NCBI GenBank assembly: GCA_013140495.1
Contig: JABFSR010000039.1
Coordinates: 1 to 50,584, forward strand
Reading direction: 5' to 3'
From: Verrucomicrobiota bacterium
GTDB lineage: Bacteria; Verrucomicrobiota; Verrucomicrobiia; Limisphaerales; JADLHS01
Length of the DNA stretch: 50,584 nucleotides
Part shown: positions 49,807 through 50,584 of the stretch, piece after piece
Numbering within the stretch: the stretch's first letter is position 1
Layout: each line of letters begins with the position of its first letter
Notes under the pieces: generated by a model
Seen by the model: only the letters and a program-made list of their open reading frames with translations
Databases searched by the model: none
Told to the model about the DNA's origin: nothing
Made by a program: the position numbers and the translations under genes

Positions 49807-50584
49807 TCAATCCGCAGCCGCACGATTCAGACGGTCGGCAATCGCCCGCCATTCAATCGAATCCGGCAGCGCCTCCACCACGATCAGTTCCGCCCCAGCT
49901 TCATCACACCGGTGCAGCTCTGCATAAATCGCCCGTGCAAACGCCTCGGCATCGTGGGGAATCACGCTCACACCACCGAGACCCTCGCCGGAAGGAATGT
50001 GTGTGTGAGCGATGATGTGAACCTTCGATGGTTCAAAGTTGAAAGTTGAAAGTTGAAAGTTCAACTCCGCCGTCTCGCGCCACGACAACAACGTCAACTT
50101 GGCTTTTGGCGAATAATGTTTCCGCAACAACCCCGGACTTCGCAAGCCTCCCGCCGGACTCTGGACTCTGGACTCTGGACTCTGGATTTCCCCAATCACC
50201 GCCAGCAACGATTCTTCATGGATCATTCCCGGCCTGAGCACTCGCGGCGGCCTGACGCACAAGTCAATCACTGTGGACTCGATGCCCACCTGCGATTGCC
50301 CGCCGTCCACAATGAGTTTGAGTTTCGAGCCGAGTTGCTTGCGAACGTGTTCGGCGTTTGTCGGTGAAATGCTGTTCGACAAATTCGCACTCGGCGCAGC
50401 GAGCGGAAAGCCACACTCTCGGATCACCGCCTGGATGAACGGATGACTCGGCCAGCGCACGCCAACGGTATCGCCACCCGCCGTGACAATGTCTGGAATC
50501 TCCTTCGACTTGGGCAGCACAATTGTAAGAGGGCCGGGCCAGAAGGATTTTGCGAGCTGTTCTGCCGTGTCAGGCCAGAATGTC
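49807..50584 (-). CDS. L-threonylcarbamoyladenylate synthase (Sua5/YrdC), 5' end outside the window
   Basis: About 259 visible codons; the frame is open to the window edge and reads SFWPGPLTIVLPKSKEIPD there, the conserved centre of the YrdC fold, so the first 60-70 residues are missing. PLAAPSANLSNSISPT and GIESTVIDL are further YrdC signatures. A C-terminal Sua5 domain follows (VLRPGMIHEESL, then LRKHYSPKAKL). The enzyme makes the threonylcarbamoyl-AMP used for t6A in tRNA. Two heptamer tandem repeats (50031-50063 and 50156-50185) lie in frame, in the linker and within the Sua5 domain. Confidence 0.88.
   Translation of the reverse strand, partial: TFWPDTAEQLAKSFWPGPLTIVLPKSKEIPDIVTAGGDTVGVRWPSHPFIQAVIRECGFPLAAPSANLSNSISPTNAEHVRKQLGSKLKLIVDGGQSQVGIESTVIDLCVRPPRVLRPGMIHEESLLAVIGEIQSPESRVQSPAGGLRSPGLLRKHYSPKAKLTLLSWRETAELNFQLSTFNFEPSKVHIIAHTHIPSGEGLGGVSVIPHDAEAFARAIYAELHRCDEAGAELIVVEALPDSIEWRAIADRLNRAAAD
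50031..50063. repeat. Tandem heptamer (GTTGAAA-type) inside the Sua5 gene
   Basis: Four consecutive GTT(C/G)AAA units. It encodes ELNFQLSTFNFE. Confidence 0.85.
50156..50185. repeat. Tandem heptamer (GGACTCT x4) inside the Sua5 gene
   Basis: Four perfect GGACTCT units. It encodes QSPESRVQSP in the linker between the YrdC and Sua5 domains. A change by one unit would shift the frame. Confidence 0.9.

Overview
The window looks like a Verrucomicrobia chromosome (probably the Pedosphaera/Limisphaerales side), most likely from an environmental genome. That placement is inferred from surface proteins that end in the 'YRIQTS...'-type C-terminal module, from dense short interspersed repeats that read through genes in frame (heptamer strings, REP-like hairpins, a TTGGACTGCG...CGCAGTCCAA inverted-repeat element), and from the fkp, DGC and NrfD gene repertoire. 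No rRNA, tRNA or CRISPR array was found. Most genes are on the minus strand.

Layout. (1) 1-9.0 kb: the edge of a probable transposase, then fucokinase/GDP-fucose pyrophosphorylase (fkp), a CoA-transferase fused to a GNAT domain, a DGC zinc-binding protein, a universal stress protein, an orphan ATP-synthase-epsilon-like protein, and on the plus strand adenylate kinase with a cytidylate-kinase-like protein. (2) 9.1-13.3 kb: two tandem inner-membrane cytochromes, each a multiheme c domain (9 and 11 haems) fused to a cytochrome b561-type membrane domain. (3) 13.5-23.3 kb: one tightly coupled operon, hsdM - PDDEXK nuclease - chimeric small ORF - hsdS - second PDDEXK nuclease - hsdR - radC (type I restriction-modification with two DUF1016/YhcG-type nucleases). 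(4) 23.8-41.4 kb: a large cytochrome region with a NapC/NirT-type heptahaem protein, three small monohaem cytochromes, two parallel tetrahaem cytochrome/FeS/NrfD modules, a porin-cytochrome set (nonahaem, octahaem, about 700-residue beta-barrel), a GldG-like protein and a nonahaem cytochrome with calcium-binding repeats. (5) 42-50.6 kb: hemA, a hotdog thioesterase, a large repeat-rich beta-propeller protein, a TolC-like protein and a partial Sua5/YrdC gene.

How the genes fit together. Regions 2 and 4 read as one electron-transfer locus with about 64 predicted c-type haems: several alternative quinol-oxidising inner-membrane modules, small periplasmic carriers, and a trans-outer-membrane conduit. 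By architecture it parallels Geobacter CbcL/ImcH/Cbc plus porin-cytochrome systems, so extracellular electron transfer (in either direction) is the best hypothesis. No catalytic terminal reductase or molybdopterin subunit is present. The restriction operon sits between the two halves of the locus and carries its own curiosity: short covarying palindromes expanded in frame inside a nuclease gene and recurring at the homologous site of its paralogue.
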